From Achromobacter sp. MYb9 (GTDB lineage: Bacteria > Pseudomonadota > Gammaproteobacteria > Burkholderiales > Burkholderiaceae_B): a DNA stretch of 64,000 nt. Positions 56,747 through 64,000 of the stretch are shown one piece after another. Every line of letters starts with the position of its first letter. Within the stretch, counting starts at the first letter, position 1. The position numbers were made by a program, and so were the translations under genes. The stretch lies in assembly GCF_002975275.1 (NCBI RefSeq), contig NZ_PCOQ01000004.1, positions 1 through 64,000 of the forward strand. The letters run 5' to 3'. The notes beneath the pieces are model-generated. The model made no database searches, was not told the origin of the DNA, and saw only the letters and a list, made by a program, of their open reading frames with translations.

Positions 56747-57379
56747 ATGAGCATTACCTATCGCCCCCCTTTCGACGAAGACGATGAACGGGATCTGCGC
56801 GCCCTGTACCGTAAGCCCAGACCCGGGACCAGTCCCGAACTTGACGCGGCGGTGCGCCGTACCTGGCATCCCGGTCACAGTTGGCATCCCGGCTGGGCCG
56901 CGGCCGCTTGCGCCGCGATGGTGGCAGGCCTGTTCGCCTGGACCGACATGCGCGAAAACGCCGACATGCAGGAAATGAACGCCCAACTGGCGGCTCCCCA
57001 CGAAGTCAGCGCCAGCGCTGAACGCTCCCCCGCCTCGGCCGTATCGGCCGAAACGCTGGTGGGCATGCAGGCTGCGCCGGTTGCCGCCCAACGTGTCTCC
57101 GCCGCCCCGAACGACACCCCCGCGCCCCAGCCTCAGGCCGCGCCCGTCGCCCCGGAAACCGCTGCCGCCGAATCGGCGCAGCAAGGCGAAGCCACGGCGA
57201 CCGAAATCGTGGCCTTCAGCGAACAGGACGTTGAGGCCCGCGTGGCCCACATCCGCGCCCTGGTCCAGGACGACAGGCAGGACGAAGCCGTCCAGGCGTT
57301 GCGCGAATTGCAGCAGGGTGCGCCTGACCTGACCTTGCCGGACGACCTGCAGGAACTGGCGCAGCAAAACCCGGCCTGA
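56747..57379 (+). CDS. Unknown single-span membrane protein
   Basis: 210 residues from ATG 56747, preceded by GAGGAG at nine bases. The acidic N-terminal part (FDEDDERDLRALYRKPRPG, then SPELDAAVRR) faces a single helix (WAAAACAAMVAGLFAW, about residues 47-62), followed by a long Ala/Pro/Glu-rich linker and a C-terminal helical module (ARVAHIRALVQDDRQDEAVQALRELQQGAPDLTLPDDLQEL). The layout recalls anti-sigma-like membrane proteins, but no sigma gene is adjacent and no family is certain. It lies between radA (divergent) and hpaR (same direction). Confidence 0.75.
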   Translation: MSITYRPPFDEDDERDLRALYRKPRPGTSPELDAAVRRTWHPGHSWHPGWAAAACAAMVAGLFAWTDMRENADMQEMNAQLAAPHEVSASAERSPASAVSAETLVGMQAAPVAAQRVSAAPNDTPAPQPQAAPVAPETAAAESAQQGEATATEIVAFSEQDVEARVAHIRALVQDDRQDEAVQALRELQQGAPDLTLPDDLQELAQQNPA

Positions 57380-57491
57380 TCCCCGCCCCCCAGCACCTCC
57401 CATCGACCCCCGGCCGATGGGAGGTGTGGTGCGCAAGACGCACGCAAATATTTGGTCAAAAAATGGGCGGCTTCTTGCTAACATAGCCGCC

Positions 57492-57956
57492 ATGAGTCCG
57501 AGCTTCCACCACCGCAATCTTCCCCACCTGCTGCTTTACGCGCGCGAAACCCTGATGGCGCATTTCCGCCCTGTGCTGCATGCGGCGGGCGTCACCGAAC
57601 AACAATGGCGTGTGTTGCGCACCTTGAGCGAAGTCGGCTCCATGGAACCCAATCAGATCGCCCGTAGTTGCCAGATCCTTAGCCCCAGCTTGACCCGCAT
57701 GCTGGCCGGCATGGAAGAGCAGGGCCTGATCAAGCGCGTGCGCTCCAGCGCCGATCAGCGCCGCCAGGAAATATCCCTGACCCCTAAAAGCAATAAGCTG
57801 ATCGACCGCATGCGCCCACAGGTGGATGCGAAATATCAAGAGATCGAAGGCAAGATCGGCAAGGAACTGCTTGAGCGCCTGTACCGCGACGTCGACGCCA
57901 TGGTCGACCTGATCAAGCGCGACGCGCCCGCATCGCGCGAATCCGGCGAGCCGTGA
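57492..57956 (+). CDS. hpaR: HpaR, MarR-family repressor of homoprotocatechuate genes
   Basis: 154 residues of the MarR fold: HAAGVTEQQWRVLRTLSEVGSM, winged helix NQIARSCQILSPSLTRMLAGMEEQGLIKRVRSSADQRRQ, and a dimerising C-terminal helix. E. coli HpaR (148 residues) represses the hpa meta operon and is relieved by homoprotocatechuate or 4-hydroxyphenylacetate. The ATG at 57492 is the family start. It ends one base before the convergent hpaD. A half-site TGCTAACAT at 57476-57484, like the operators at 60353 and 60473, suggests autoregulation. Confidence 0.92.
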   Translation: MSPSFHHRNLPHLLLYARETLMAHFRPVLHAAGVTEQQWRVLRTLSEVGSMEPNQIARSCQILSPSLTRMLAGMEEQGLIKRVRSSADQRRQEISLTPKSNKLIDRMRPQVDAKYQEIEGKIGKELLERLYRDVDAMVDLIKRDAPASRESGEP

Positions 57957-57957
57957 C

Positions 57958-58809
57958 TCAGGCCGGCACCGGGAAGATCGCGTTGATCTGCCCGGTACCG
58001 GAACTGGTGAAGTAATCAGTGACGATCTCCACCGGCTTGTCATAGCCATCCCAGCCCAGCAATCCCAACAGCATCGCCGTGTCGTGCATCCCGCCCTCGC
58101 CCACGCACAGGTCGGCGTACTCGGGAAGCATCGCGCAGAACGTCTTCCAGTCTCCCTGGCGCCACAGCTCGACCACACGTAGATCCACCTGACGGTAGAA
58201 CTCGCGGCTGATCCGGTGCATGGCAGCCTCCGGACGGCCGTTGTCGTTGAAGCGATGCGACAACGACCCACTGGCCAGTACGGCGACTCGGCTATCGCTG
58301 GCCTCGATCGCCTGGCGCAACGCCGCTCCGAAACGTCGGCTGTCCTCCAGCGCATGCCACGCGCACCAGGCCGCCACCGACACGACATTGAAGCGGCCGT
58401 CGCCGTTCATGTAACGCATCGGCACCAGCGTGCCGTATTCCAGCTCCAGGCTGTCGATCTCGTGCGAGCGCGTGCCCACCCCGGCCGCGTTGGCGCACTC
58501 GGCGATGCGCCGCCCCAATTCGGGATTGCCTCGGTACACGTAGTCCATATCCTTGATGAAATGCGGCAGCTCGTTGCTGGTGTAGCGTCCCTTGAACCGC
58601 CCGTTGGCATTCACGTGATAGCCGCCATTGACGAGCCAATGCACGTCCAGCACCACGATCGTGTCCACATCCTGCTCGCGGCAGCGTTCACCAATGATGC
58701 GGTGCCCCTGGATGGCCGCCTCTCGGCAGCCGTGGTGCTTGCCGGGAAGTTCCGACAGGTACATCGACGGCACATGCGTCACCTTGGCCGCCAGTGCAAG
58801 CTTACCCAT
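57958..58809 (-). CDS. hpaD: HpaD, homoprotocatechuate 2,3-dioxygenase
   Basis: Extradiol ring cleavage of 3,4-dihydroxyphenylacetate to 5-carboxymethyl-2-hydroxymuconate semialdehyde. 283 residues, identical in length to E. coli HpaD, of the LigB-type family: KVTHVPSMYLSELPGKHHG, VLDVHWLVNGGYHVN, LASGSLSHRFNDNG and GEGGMHDTAMLLGLLGW. The ATG at 58807-58809 opens 26 bases after hpaE, its operon partner; an upstream in-frame start lies in hpaE and is rejected. Confidence 0.95.
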   Translation of the reverse strand: MGKLALAAKVTHVPSMYLSELPGKHHGCREAAIQGHRIIGERCREQDVDTIVVLDVHWLVNGGYHVNANGRFKGRYTSNELPHFIKDMDYVYRGNPELGRRIAECANAAGVGTRSHEIDSLELEYGTLVPMRYMNGDGRFNVVSVAAWCAWHALEDSRRFGAALRQAIEASDSRVAVLASGSLSHRFNDNGRPEAAMHRISREFYRQVDLRVVELWRQGDWKTFCAMLPEYADLCVGEGGMHDTAMLLGLLGWDGYDKPVEIVTDYFTSSGTGQINAIFPVPA

Positions 58810-58835
58810 GATGGTTGTCTCCTGGTACCCGGCGC

Positions 58836-60302
58836 TCATGCGCCCCATTTCGGGATGTGGTGGCCACCGAGCGATACGCACACGTTCTTGATTTCGGCGA
58901 ACACTTCGTAGCTGTATTCCCCGCCCTCTCGCCCCGTACCCGATTCCTTCGTGCCGCCGAACGGCTGGCGCAGATCGCGCACGTTCTGGCTATTGATGAA
59001 CACCATGCCCGCTTCGATCCCGCGCGCCAGGCGGTGGGCGCGGCCGATGTCGCTTGTCCAGATATAAGAGGCAAGCCCGTACTTCACGTCGTTCGCCAGC
59101 GCCAGGCCCTCGGCCTCGTCCTTGAACGGGATCAGGCAGGCCACGGGCCCGAAAATCTCTTCCTGCGCGCAACGCATGCGGTTGTCGACGTCGGCCAGCA
59201 CCGTGGGGCGCACGAAATTGCCGCCAGCCAGATGGGCGGGCAGGCCGATGGGCTGTGCCGCGCCCCCCGCCAGGATGCGGGCGCCCTCCTTTTCCGCCAA
59301 CTGAATGTAGCCCGTCACCTTTTCCCAATGCTGGCGCGTGATCATCGCGCCCACGTGGGTGGCGTCGTCGGCCGGATCCCCCACCACCAGCCGCGCGGCG
59401 CGCGCGGCGAATTGGCGCACGAAATCGTCGTAAATGCGCTGCTGGACGAAGATGCGCGAGCCGGCCGTGCAACGTTCCCCGTTCAGGGAAAAGATGGTGA
59501 ACAATGCCGCATCAAGCGCGCGCTCCACGTCCGCATCGTCAAAAATCAAGACCGGCGATTTGCCGCCCAGCTCCATCGAGTACTTCTTGATGCCACCCGC
59601 GCTGGCCAGGATTTTCTTGCCTGTCACGGTGCCGCCCGTGAAAGAAATGGCGCGCACGCCGGGATGACGCACCAGCGCGTCGCCCGCCGTGGCGCCGTAA
59701 CCCTGCACCACGTTCAGCACGCCCGCCGGGATGCCGGCCTCGAGTGCCAGCCTGCCCAGTTGGTCGGCCGTCAACGGCGACAATTCCGACATCTTCAACA
59801 CCGCGGTATTGCCCAGCGCCAGGCATGGCGCGGTCTTCCAGGTGGCGGTCATGAACGGCACGTTCCAGGGCGACACCAGCGCGCACACGCCGACCGGTTG
59901 GTACAGCGTGTAGTTCAGCATCTGATCGTCCACCGGGTAGGTATGACCGTTCATCCGCGTGCAGACCTCGGCGAAGAAACTGAAGTTCTCGGCGGCACGC
60001 GGGATCAGTTGCTTGCGTGTTTGCGAAATAGGCAAGCCCGTATCCCGCGTTTCCAGGTCGGCCAGTTGCGGCACGTTCTGCTCGATCAGTTCGCCCAGCC
60101 GTCGCATCAACCGGGCCCGCTCCTTGGCGGGCGTATTCGCCCACTTCGGGAAGGCATCGGCCGCGGCGGACACCGCGGCATCGATCTCGGCCTGGCCACC
60201 CGCGGCGACGTCTTCGATGGCGTCGCCGGTGGCGGGGTTATAGGTGATGAAATGGTCCGCGCTATCGACCTGCTTGCCATTGATCCAGTGCTTGATGCTC
60301 AC
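58836..60302 (-). CDS. hpaE: HpaE, 5-carboxymethyl-2-hydroxymuconate semialdehyde dehydrogenase
   Basis: NAD-dependent oxidation of the ring-cleavage product to the tricarboxylate. 488 residues, as in E. coli, from a GTG at 60300-60302 with GAGGAG upstream; the open frame upstream crosses the promoter and is rejected. Aldehyde dehydrogenase hallmarks: SPWNVPFMTATWKTAPCLA, MELGGKSPVLIFDDAD (catalytic Glu) and NGERCTAGSR (catalytic Cys). First gene of hpaED, driven by the promoter with operator at 60353-60392. Confidence 0.95.
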   Translation of the reverse strand: MSIKHWINGKQVDSADHFITYNPATGDAIEDVAAGGQAEIDAAVSAAADAFPKWANTPAKERARLMRRLGELIEQNVPQLADLETRDTGLPISQTRKQLIPRAAENFSFFAEVCTRMNGHTYPVDDQMLNYTLYQPVGVCALVSPWNVPFMTATWKTAPCLALGNTAVLKMSELSPLTADQLGRLALEAGIPAGVLNVVQGYGATAGDALVRHPGVRAISFTGGTVTGKKILASAGGIKKYSMELGGKSPVLIFDDADVERALDAALFTIFSLNGERCTAGSRIFVQQRIYDDFVRQFAARAARLVVGDPADDATHVGAMITRQHWEKVTGYIQLAEKEGARILAGGAAQPIGLPAHLAGGNFVRPTVLADVDNRMRCAQEEIFGPVACLIPFKDEAEGLALANDVKYGLASYIWTSDIGRAHRLARGIEAGMVFINSQNVRDLRQPFGGTKESGTGREGGEYSYEVFAEIKNVCVSLGGHHIPKWGA

Positions 60303-60352
60303 GTGCGCTCCTCGTGCGTGACCGGAAGTTGAATTTCGCCCAGCTCTTATAA

Positions 60353-60392
60353 TTAACACGTTAACAATATGCGGACGACGTAGCGCTGTCAA
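60353..60392 (-). promoter_or_regulatory. hpaED promoter with operator site A
   Basis: On the minus strand TTGACA (60387-60392) and TATTGT (60364-60369) with a 17-base spacer. The site TTAACACGTTAACAATATG (60353-60371) overlaps the -10 and the start point; its core TTAAC-AC-GTTAA is a perfect dyad. It matches site B at 16 of 19 positions. Confidence 0.7.
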
Positions 60393-60441
60393 CAGCGGGA
60401 AACCCCCATCCTGGGTGAACCGGTCCTACCCCCGCCGCGCA

Positions 60442-60491
60442 TTGCCGCGGCTGTACATTTTCACTATGATACTTAACATGCTAACTATATG
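60442..60491 (+). promoter_or_regulatory. hpaFG1 promoter with operator site B
   Basis: TTGCCG (60442-60447) and TATGAT (60465-60470) with a 17-base spacer. The site TTAACATGCTAACTATATG (60473-60491) follows the -10 directly and covers the start point, 120 bases from site A. HpaR is the obvious candidate for binding. Confidence 0.7.
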
Positions 60492-60505
60492 TTCAGCGAG
60501 ACGAC

Positions 60506-61558
60506 ATGCCCCACATCTGGATTGAGTACTCCGGCAACCTGAAGCTGGACACGCCCGCGCTGATGCGTACCGTGCAGGACGCCGCCGTCGGCGACGGCAC
60601 CCTTTTCCCGTTGGCCGGCGCCCGCACGCGAGCCTTGCGCGTGGACGATTGCCTGATCGTCGACGGCCACCCGGACAATGCCTTTGTCCACGTCGTGTTG
60701 CGCGTCGGGCACGGCCGCAGCGACGCGCAAAAGGCGGCATTGGGCGAACGGGTGTTCGAGGCCCTGACGAACGCGCTGGCGCCGCACATGGCCGCGAATC
60801 CATTGGGCATTTCGATGCAAATCGAAGAAGCCGACCCGGTCCTGAACTACAAAGTGAACAACTACCGCGAGTATCTTGCCGCGCGCGCCGCAGCAGCGGC
60901 CGCGGCCCGGGCGGCGCCCCCTCGAACCGTGGTGGGCACTGCCCTGAACACGCGGCAGTCCCTGGAAGCGCTGAGCGGTGCCATGCACGCCCCCCCGTAC
61001 AACGCTGCCCCCAAGGCGCCGGTGCTTTATATCAAGCCCGCCAACACCTATGCGCAGGACGGTGCCGTCATCACGCTGCCTGCCGACGTGGACGAGGTCG
61101 AAGTGGGCGCCTGCCTGGGTGTGGTGTTCTCGCGTCGCGCCACGCGGGTCGGCGAGGCGGAAGCGCTGCGCTACGTCGCGGGCTACCGCGTCGTGGCCGA
61201 CCTTTCCGTGCCGCACGCCAGTTATTTCCGGCCCGCGCTCAAGCAGAAATGCCGCGATGGATTCTGCCCTATCGGCCACGGCATGGCGCCGGCCGCATCC
61301 ATCGCCGATCCCGACGCGCTGGAGATCGAAATCCATGTGGATGGCGCCCTGGCGCTGCGGACCCGCACCGCCGACCTGGTCCGGCCGATTGCTCGGCTGA
61401 TCGCCGACGTCACACAGTTCATGAGTTTCGAGGCGGGCGACATGTTGCTGGTCGGCGCATCCCACGACGCGCCGCGCCTGCGCGCCGGCCAACGCTATGA
61501 CATCCGAATCCCGCAGGTCGGCACGTTGGGCAACCTGCTTGCCGCCGCCACCGCTTGA
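60506..61558 (+). CDS. hpaF/hpaG1: Fused HpaF isomerase and HpaG1 decarboxylase-fold protein
   Basis: 350-residue fusion. Residues 1-125 are HpaF, 5-carboxymethyl-2-hydroxymuconate delta-isomerase, with the N-terminal Pro that serves as base in this tautomerase family (MPHIWIEYSG, GTLFPLAGARTRALRVDD, DPVLNYKVNN). An Ala-rich linker (126-140) leads to an FAH-fold domain like the N-terminal half of E. coli HpaG (PVLYIKPANTYAQDG, KQKCRDGFCPIGHG). The metal-binding ECE of the family reads GAC at 201-203, so this domain cannot bind metal the usual way. Continuous frame; normally hpaF is a separate gene. Confidence 0.88.
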   Translation: MPHIWIEYSGNLKLDTPALMRTVQDAAVGDGTLFPLAGARTRALRVDDCLIVDGHPDNAFVHVVLRVGHGRSDAQKAALGERVFEALTNALAPHMAANPLGISMQIEEADPVLNYKVNNYREYLAARAAAAAAARAAPPRTVVGTALNTRQSLEALSGAMHAPPYNAAPKAPVLYIKPANTYAQDGAVITLPADVDEVEVGACLGVVFSRRATRVGEAEALRYVAGYRVVADLSVPHASYFRPALKQKCRDGFCPIGHGMAPAASIADPDALEIEIHVDGALALRTRTADLVRPIARLIADVTQFMSFEAGDMLLVGASHDAPRLRAGQRYDIRIPQVGTLGNLLAAATA

Positions 61559-61568
61559 GGAAGCCGCC

Positions 61569-62318
61569 ATGAAGCACGCACGTATTGTTTACGAGGGCGC
61601 CACCCACGCGGCCACCGAAGCGGGGCCCGGCCAGATCCGTCTGGCCGACGGCCGCATCCTGGCCGAAGACGCCGTGGCCTGGTTGCCGCCCATTGAACCC
61701 CGCACCACCTTCACGCTGGCCATCAACTATGCGGACCATGCCCGCGAATTGGCCTTCAAGGCGCCCGACGAGCCGCTGGGTTTCCTGAAGGCAGCCAACA
61801 CATTCGTCGGACACCGCGCACAAACCTTGCGTCCGGCCGACGCCGCGTTCATGCACTATGAATGCGAGCTCGCGGTCGTCATCGGAAAACCTGCAAGCCG
61901 CGTCAAACGCGACCAGGCCTATGACTACGTCGCGGGCTACACCGTCGCCAACGACTACGCGGTGCGCGACTACCTGGAAAACTGGTATCGCCCCAACTTG
62001 CGTGTGAAGAGCCGCGACACCTGCACGCCGCTGGGCCCATGGTTGGTAGACCGCGACGACGTGCCCGATCCCATGAACCTGGCCCTGCGCACCACCGTCA
62101 ACGGCATCGAGACGCAGCGCGGCAACACGCGCGACATGGTGTTCGACGTGCCCGCGCTGATCCAGTACTTCAGCAGCTTCATGACGCTGTCTCCCGGCGA
62201 CCTGATCCTGACCGGCACGCCCGACGGCATCGTGAACGTCATGCCCGGCGACGAAGTCGTGACCGAGATCGAAGGCGTGGGACGACTCGTCAACACGCTG
62301 GCCCCCTTCCCTTCCTGA
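61569..62318 (+). CDS. hpaG2: HpaG2, OPET decarboxylase / HHDD isomerase (metal-binding part)
   Basis: Fumarylacetoacetate hydrolase-family enzyme that decarboxylates 5-oxopent-3-ene-1,2,5-tricarboxylate and isomerises the product. 249 residues with the metal site complete: Glu98 and Glu100 in [12 protein letters not shown] and Asp129 in [10 protein letters not shown]. It corresponds to the C-terminal half of the duplicated E. coli HpaG; the other half is fused to HpaF upstream. GAGGAAG overlapping the hpaF/G1 stop precedes the ATG ten bases later, so coupling is likely. Confidence 0.92.
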   Translation: MKHARIVYEGATHAATEAGPGQIRLADGRILAEDAVAWLPPIEPRTTFTLAINYADHARELAFKAPDEPLGFLKAANTFVGHRAQTLRPADAAFMHYECELAVVIGKPASRVKRDQAYDYVAGYTVANDYAVRDYLENWYRPNLRVKSRDTCTPLGPWLVDRDDVPDPMNLALRTTVNGIETQRGNTRDMVFDVPALIQYFSSFMTLSPGDLILTGTPDGIVNVMPGDEVVTEIEGVGRLVNTLAPFPS

Positions 62319-62335
62319 TTCACCGTGGACACCCG

Positions 62336-63139
62336 ATGCTAGACATCCAAACCGTGCGCGCCCTTGCCGCGCGCCTGCACGACGCCGAACGCACCCGCAC
62401 GCAAATCCGTCAGATTTCGCTGGAACATCCGGATATCGGCATTGCCGACGCCTATGCCATCCAGCGTGCGTGGATGGACCTGAAACTGGCGGAAGGCCGC
62501 GTCAAACGCGGCCACAAGATCGGGCTGACGTCCCGCGCCATGCAACAGGCTTCACAGATCGACGAGCCCGACTTCGGCATGCTGCTGGACGACATGTTCT
62601 TCGAGGACGGCGGCGATATCCCAGCCGGCCGCTTCATCCTGCCGCGGCTGGAAGTCGAACTGGCGTTCGTGTTGGGCAAGCGCCTGCAAGGCCCCGGCGT
62701 GACGCTGTTTCAGGTCTATGACGCCGTCGACTACGTGATCCCCGCGCTGGAGATCATCGATGCGCGTTCGCACGGCATCGATCCCGACACCAAGCGCCCG
62801 CGCAAGGTATTCGACACGATCGCGGACAACGCCGCCAACGCGGGCGTGGTCATGGGCGGACGCCCTGTGAAAATAGGCGAATTGGACCTGCGCTGGATCG
62901 GCGCCATCCTGTCGCGCAACGCCATCATCGAGGAAACGGGCGTTGCCGCGGGCGTCTTGAATCACCCCGCCAATGGCGTAGTATGGCTGGCTAACAAGCT
63001 GGCCGCCCACGATGTGGCGCTGGAGGCCGGAGAAATCATCCTGTCGGGGTCTTTCACCCGACCGGTAGCCGCCCGGCCCGGCGACACGTTCAATGTCGAT
63101 TACGGCGTGCTGGGTTCCGTCAACTGTCATTTCATTTAA
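62336..63139 (+). CDS. hpaH: HpaH, 2-oxo-hept-3-ene-1,7-dioate hydratase
   Basis: Adds water to 2-oxo-hept-3-ene-1,7-dioate to give 4-hydroxy-2-oxo-heptane-1,7-dioate; Mg-dependent hydratase of the FAH/MhpD family. 267 residues, the E. coli length: [43 protein letters not shown] (metal Glu pair), [14 protein letters not shown] and [20 protein letters not shown]. It lies 17 bases after hpaG2. The open frame reaches back into hpaG2 but the family start is at 62336. Confidence 0.95.
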   Translation: MLDIQTVRALAARLHDAERTRTQIRQISLEHPDIGIADAYAIQRAWMDLKLAEGRVKRGHKIGLTSRAMQQASQIDEPDFGMLLDDMFFEDGGDIPAGRFILPRLEVELAFVLGKRLQGPGVTLFQVYDAVDYVIPALEIIDARSHGIDPDTKRPRKVFDTIADNAANAGVVMGGRPVKIGELDLRWIGAILSRNAIIEETGVAAGVLNHPANGVVWLANKLAAHDVALEAGEIILSGSFTRPVAARPGDTFNVDYGVLGSVNCHFI

Positions 63140-63145
63140 CACGGC

Positions 63146-63955
63146 ATGCAGTCCATGGACATCCTCACCAATACCTTCAAGCAAGCCTTGCGCGACCGTC
63201 AGCCCCAAATCGGCCTGTGGGCCGGCCTGGCCAGCGCCTATACCTCGGAAATCGTCGCGGGCGCGGGCTTTGACTGGCTGCTGATCGACGGCGAACACGC
63301 TCCCAACACGTTGCAGACCACGTTGGCGCAACTGCAGTCGGTGGCGGCCTATCCGGTGGCGCCCGTCGTGCGCCCGGCCTGGAACGACCCGGTGCAGATC
63401 AAGCAGATCCTCGACACTGGCGCGCAAACCCTGCTGGTCCCCATGATTCAATCCGCGGAAGAAGCCGCAGCCGCCGTCGCCGCCGTGCGCTACCCGCCCG
63501 CGGGCATCCGGGGCGTGGGCAGCGCCTTGGCGCGCTCGTCACGCTGGAACCGCATTCCCGATTACCTGGAACGCGCCAACGACCAGATGTGCGTATTGGT
63601 GCAGATCGAAACGCCGCGCGGCATCGACGCCCTGGACGAGATCCTGGCGGTGGACGGCGTGGACGGCGCCTTCATCGGCCCCGCCGACCTCTCGGCCAGC
63701 ATGGGTTACCTGGGTCAGCCGGAACACCCCGAGGTTCTGAAGACCATCGATGACGCCATCACCCGCATCGTGCGCAGCGGCAAGGCCGCGGGCATCCTGC
63801 ACAGCGGCGTTTCGCAGGCCAAGCACTACCTTGCCCTGGGAGCCACCTTCGTGGCGGTGGGCGTCGACGCCGTGCTGCTTGCGCGGGCGGCGGAAAGCCT
63901 GGCGGGAGAGTTCAAAGACGTGAAGACGGTGGCGGCGGGCAAAGGCCCGTACTAA
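63146..63955 (+). CDS. hpaI: HpaI, 4-hydroxy-2-oxoheptanedioate aldolase
   Basis: Class II aldolase giving pyruvate and succinate semialdehyde, the end of the pathway. 269 residues; a second ATG three codons on (63155) is an equal candidate. Motifs of the HpcH/HpaI family: [62 protein letters not shown] (metal Glu) and [18 protein letters not shown]. It shares its fold with GarL at 45315 but has the HpaI-specific ASRWNR-type loop. Last visible gene of the operon. Confidence 0.96.
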   Translation: MQSMDILTNTFKQALRDRQPQIGLWAGLASAYTSEIVAGAGFDWLLIDGEHAPNTLQTTLAQLQSVAAYPVAPVVRPAWNDPVQIKQILDTGAQTLLVPMIQSAEEAAAAVAAVRYPPAGIRGVGSALARSSRWNRIPDYLERANDQMCVLVQIETPRGIDALDEILAVDGVDGAFIGPADLSASMGYLGQPEHPEVLKTIDDAITRIVRSGKAAGILHSGVSQAKHYLALGATFVAVGVDAVLLARAAESLAGEFKDVKTVAAGKGPY

Positions 63956-64000
63956 ACCGCCTTCGAAGCCGGCCCCGGGAATTCAGACGCCCTCGGGGCC

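Noticed and set aside
63146..63955. HpaI and GarL as a recent tandem duplication
   Set aside because: They share the aldolase fold but differ in family-specific loops and match HpaI and GarL respectively; they lie in unrelated operons.

Overview
The window is a high-GC, gene-dense chromosomal segment that looks like a betaproteobacterium of the Alcaligenaceae (Achromobacter/Bordetella type). Support comes from three Bug-type (Bordetella uptake gene) periplasmic receptors, the exbB-exbD-lpxK-kdsB-adk housekeeping order, PutA with its own DNA-binding domain, and a complete lower homoprotocatechuate pathway. No rRNA, tRNA, insertion sequence, phage gene or CRISPR array was seen. The assignment to a family is inference; no genus is proven.

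Layout. 1-4833 (minus): livK-livH-livM-livG-livF, a branched-chain amino acid type ABC importer. 5099-8920 (minus): trifunctional putA; its promoter region and the putA-livK gap share palindromic motifs and GTTGCA words that suggest common control. 9065-15092 (minus): clpA-pqiA-pqiB-pqiC, tightly packed, with clpA and pqiA sharing one base. 15148-22589 (minus): pbpC and an alpha-2-macroglobulin gene, which lie between clpA and its adaptor clpS (22740-23054). 23282-24137 (plus): a cold-shock protein and a DUF192 exported protein. 24250-34295 (minus): thiolase, ClC chloride channel, chemoreceptor, sodB, a large exported ankyrin protein and xseA. 34648-38494 (plus): exbB-exbD-lpxK-Trm112-like-kdsB-adk, envelope and nucleotide housekeeping. 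38629-42856 (plus): an SDR dehydrogenase, murJ, an orphan FecR-like regulator and rpsT. 42995-45269: divergent lysR/lysA.

45315-53521 is an accessory catabolic island: garL, Bug receptor, Ldh2-type dehydrogenase, GntR regulator and a DapA-superfamily enzyme on the minus strand, divergent from two Bug receptors and a D-2-hydroxyacid dehydrogenase on the plus strand. A perfect palindrome lies inside two overlapping, consensus-like divergent promoters, a plausible GntR switch. The gene content points to a sugar acid or hydroxy acid as substrate, which I cannot name. 53652-57379 holds a small exported protein, a TSUP transporter, radA and an unknown membrane protein with a long leader.

57492-63955 is the homoprotocatechuate (3,4-dihydroxyphenylacetate) meta-cleavage cluster: hpaR, hpaD, hpaE, an hpaF-hpaG1 gene fusion, hpaG2, hpaH and hpaI, giving pyruvate and succinate semialdehyde. 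Two near-identical operator-like sites overlap the two divergent promoters. The hydroxylase genes hpaBC are not in the window.

I found no clearly new defence or mobile system. The most unusual items are the hpaF-hpaG1 fusion with its operator pair, the GntR-controlled island with an atypical DapA-family enzyme, the exported ankyrin protein beside sodB, and the shared palindromes of putA and the liv operon.
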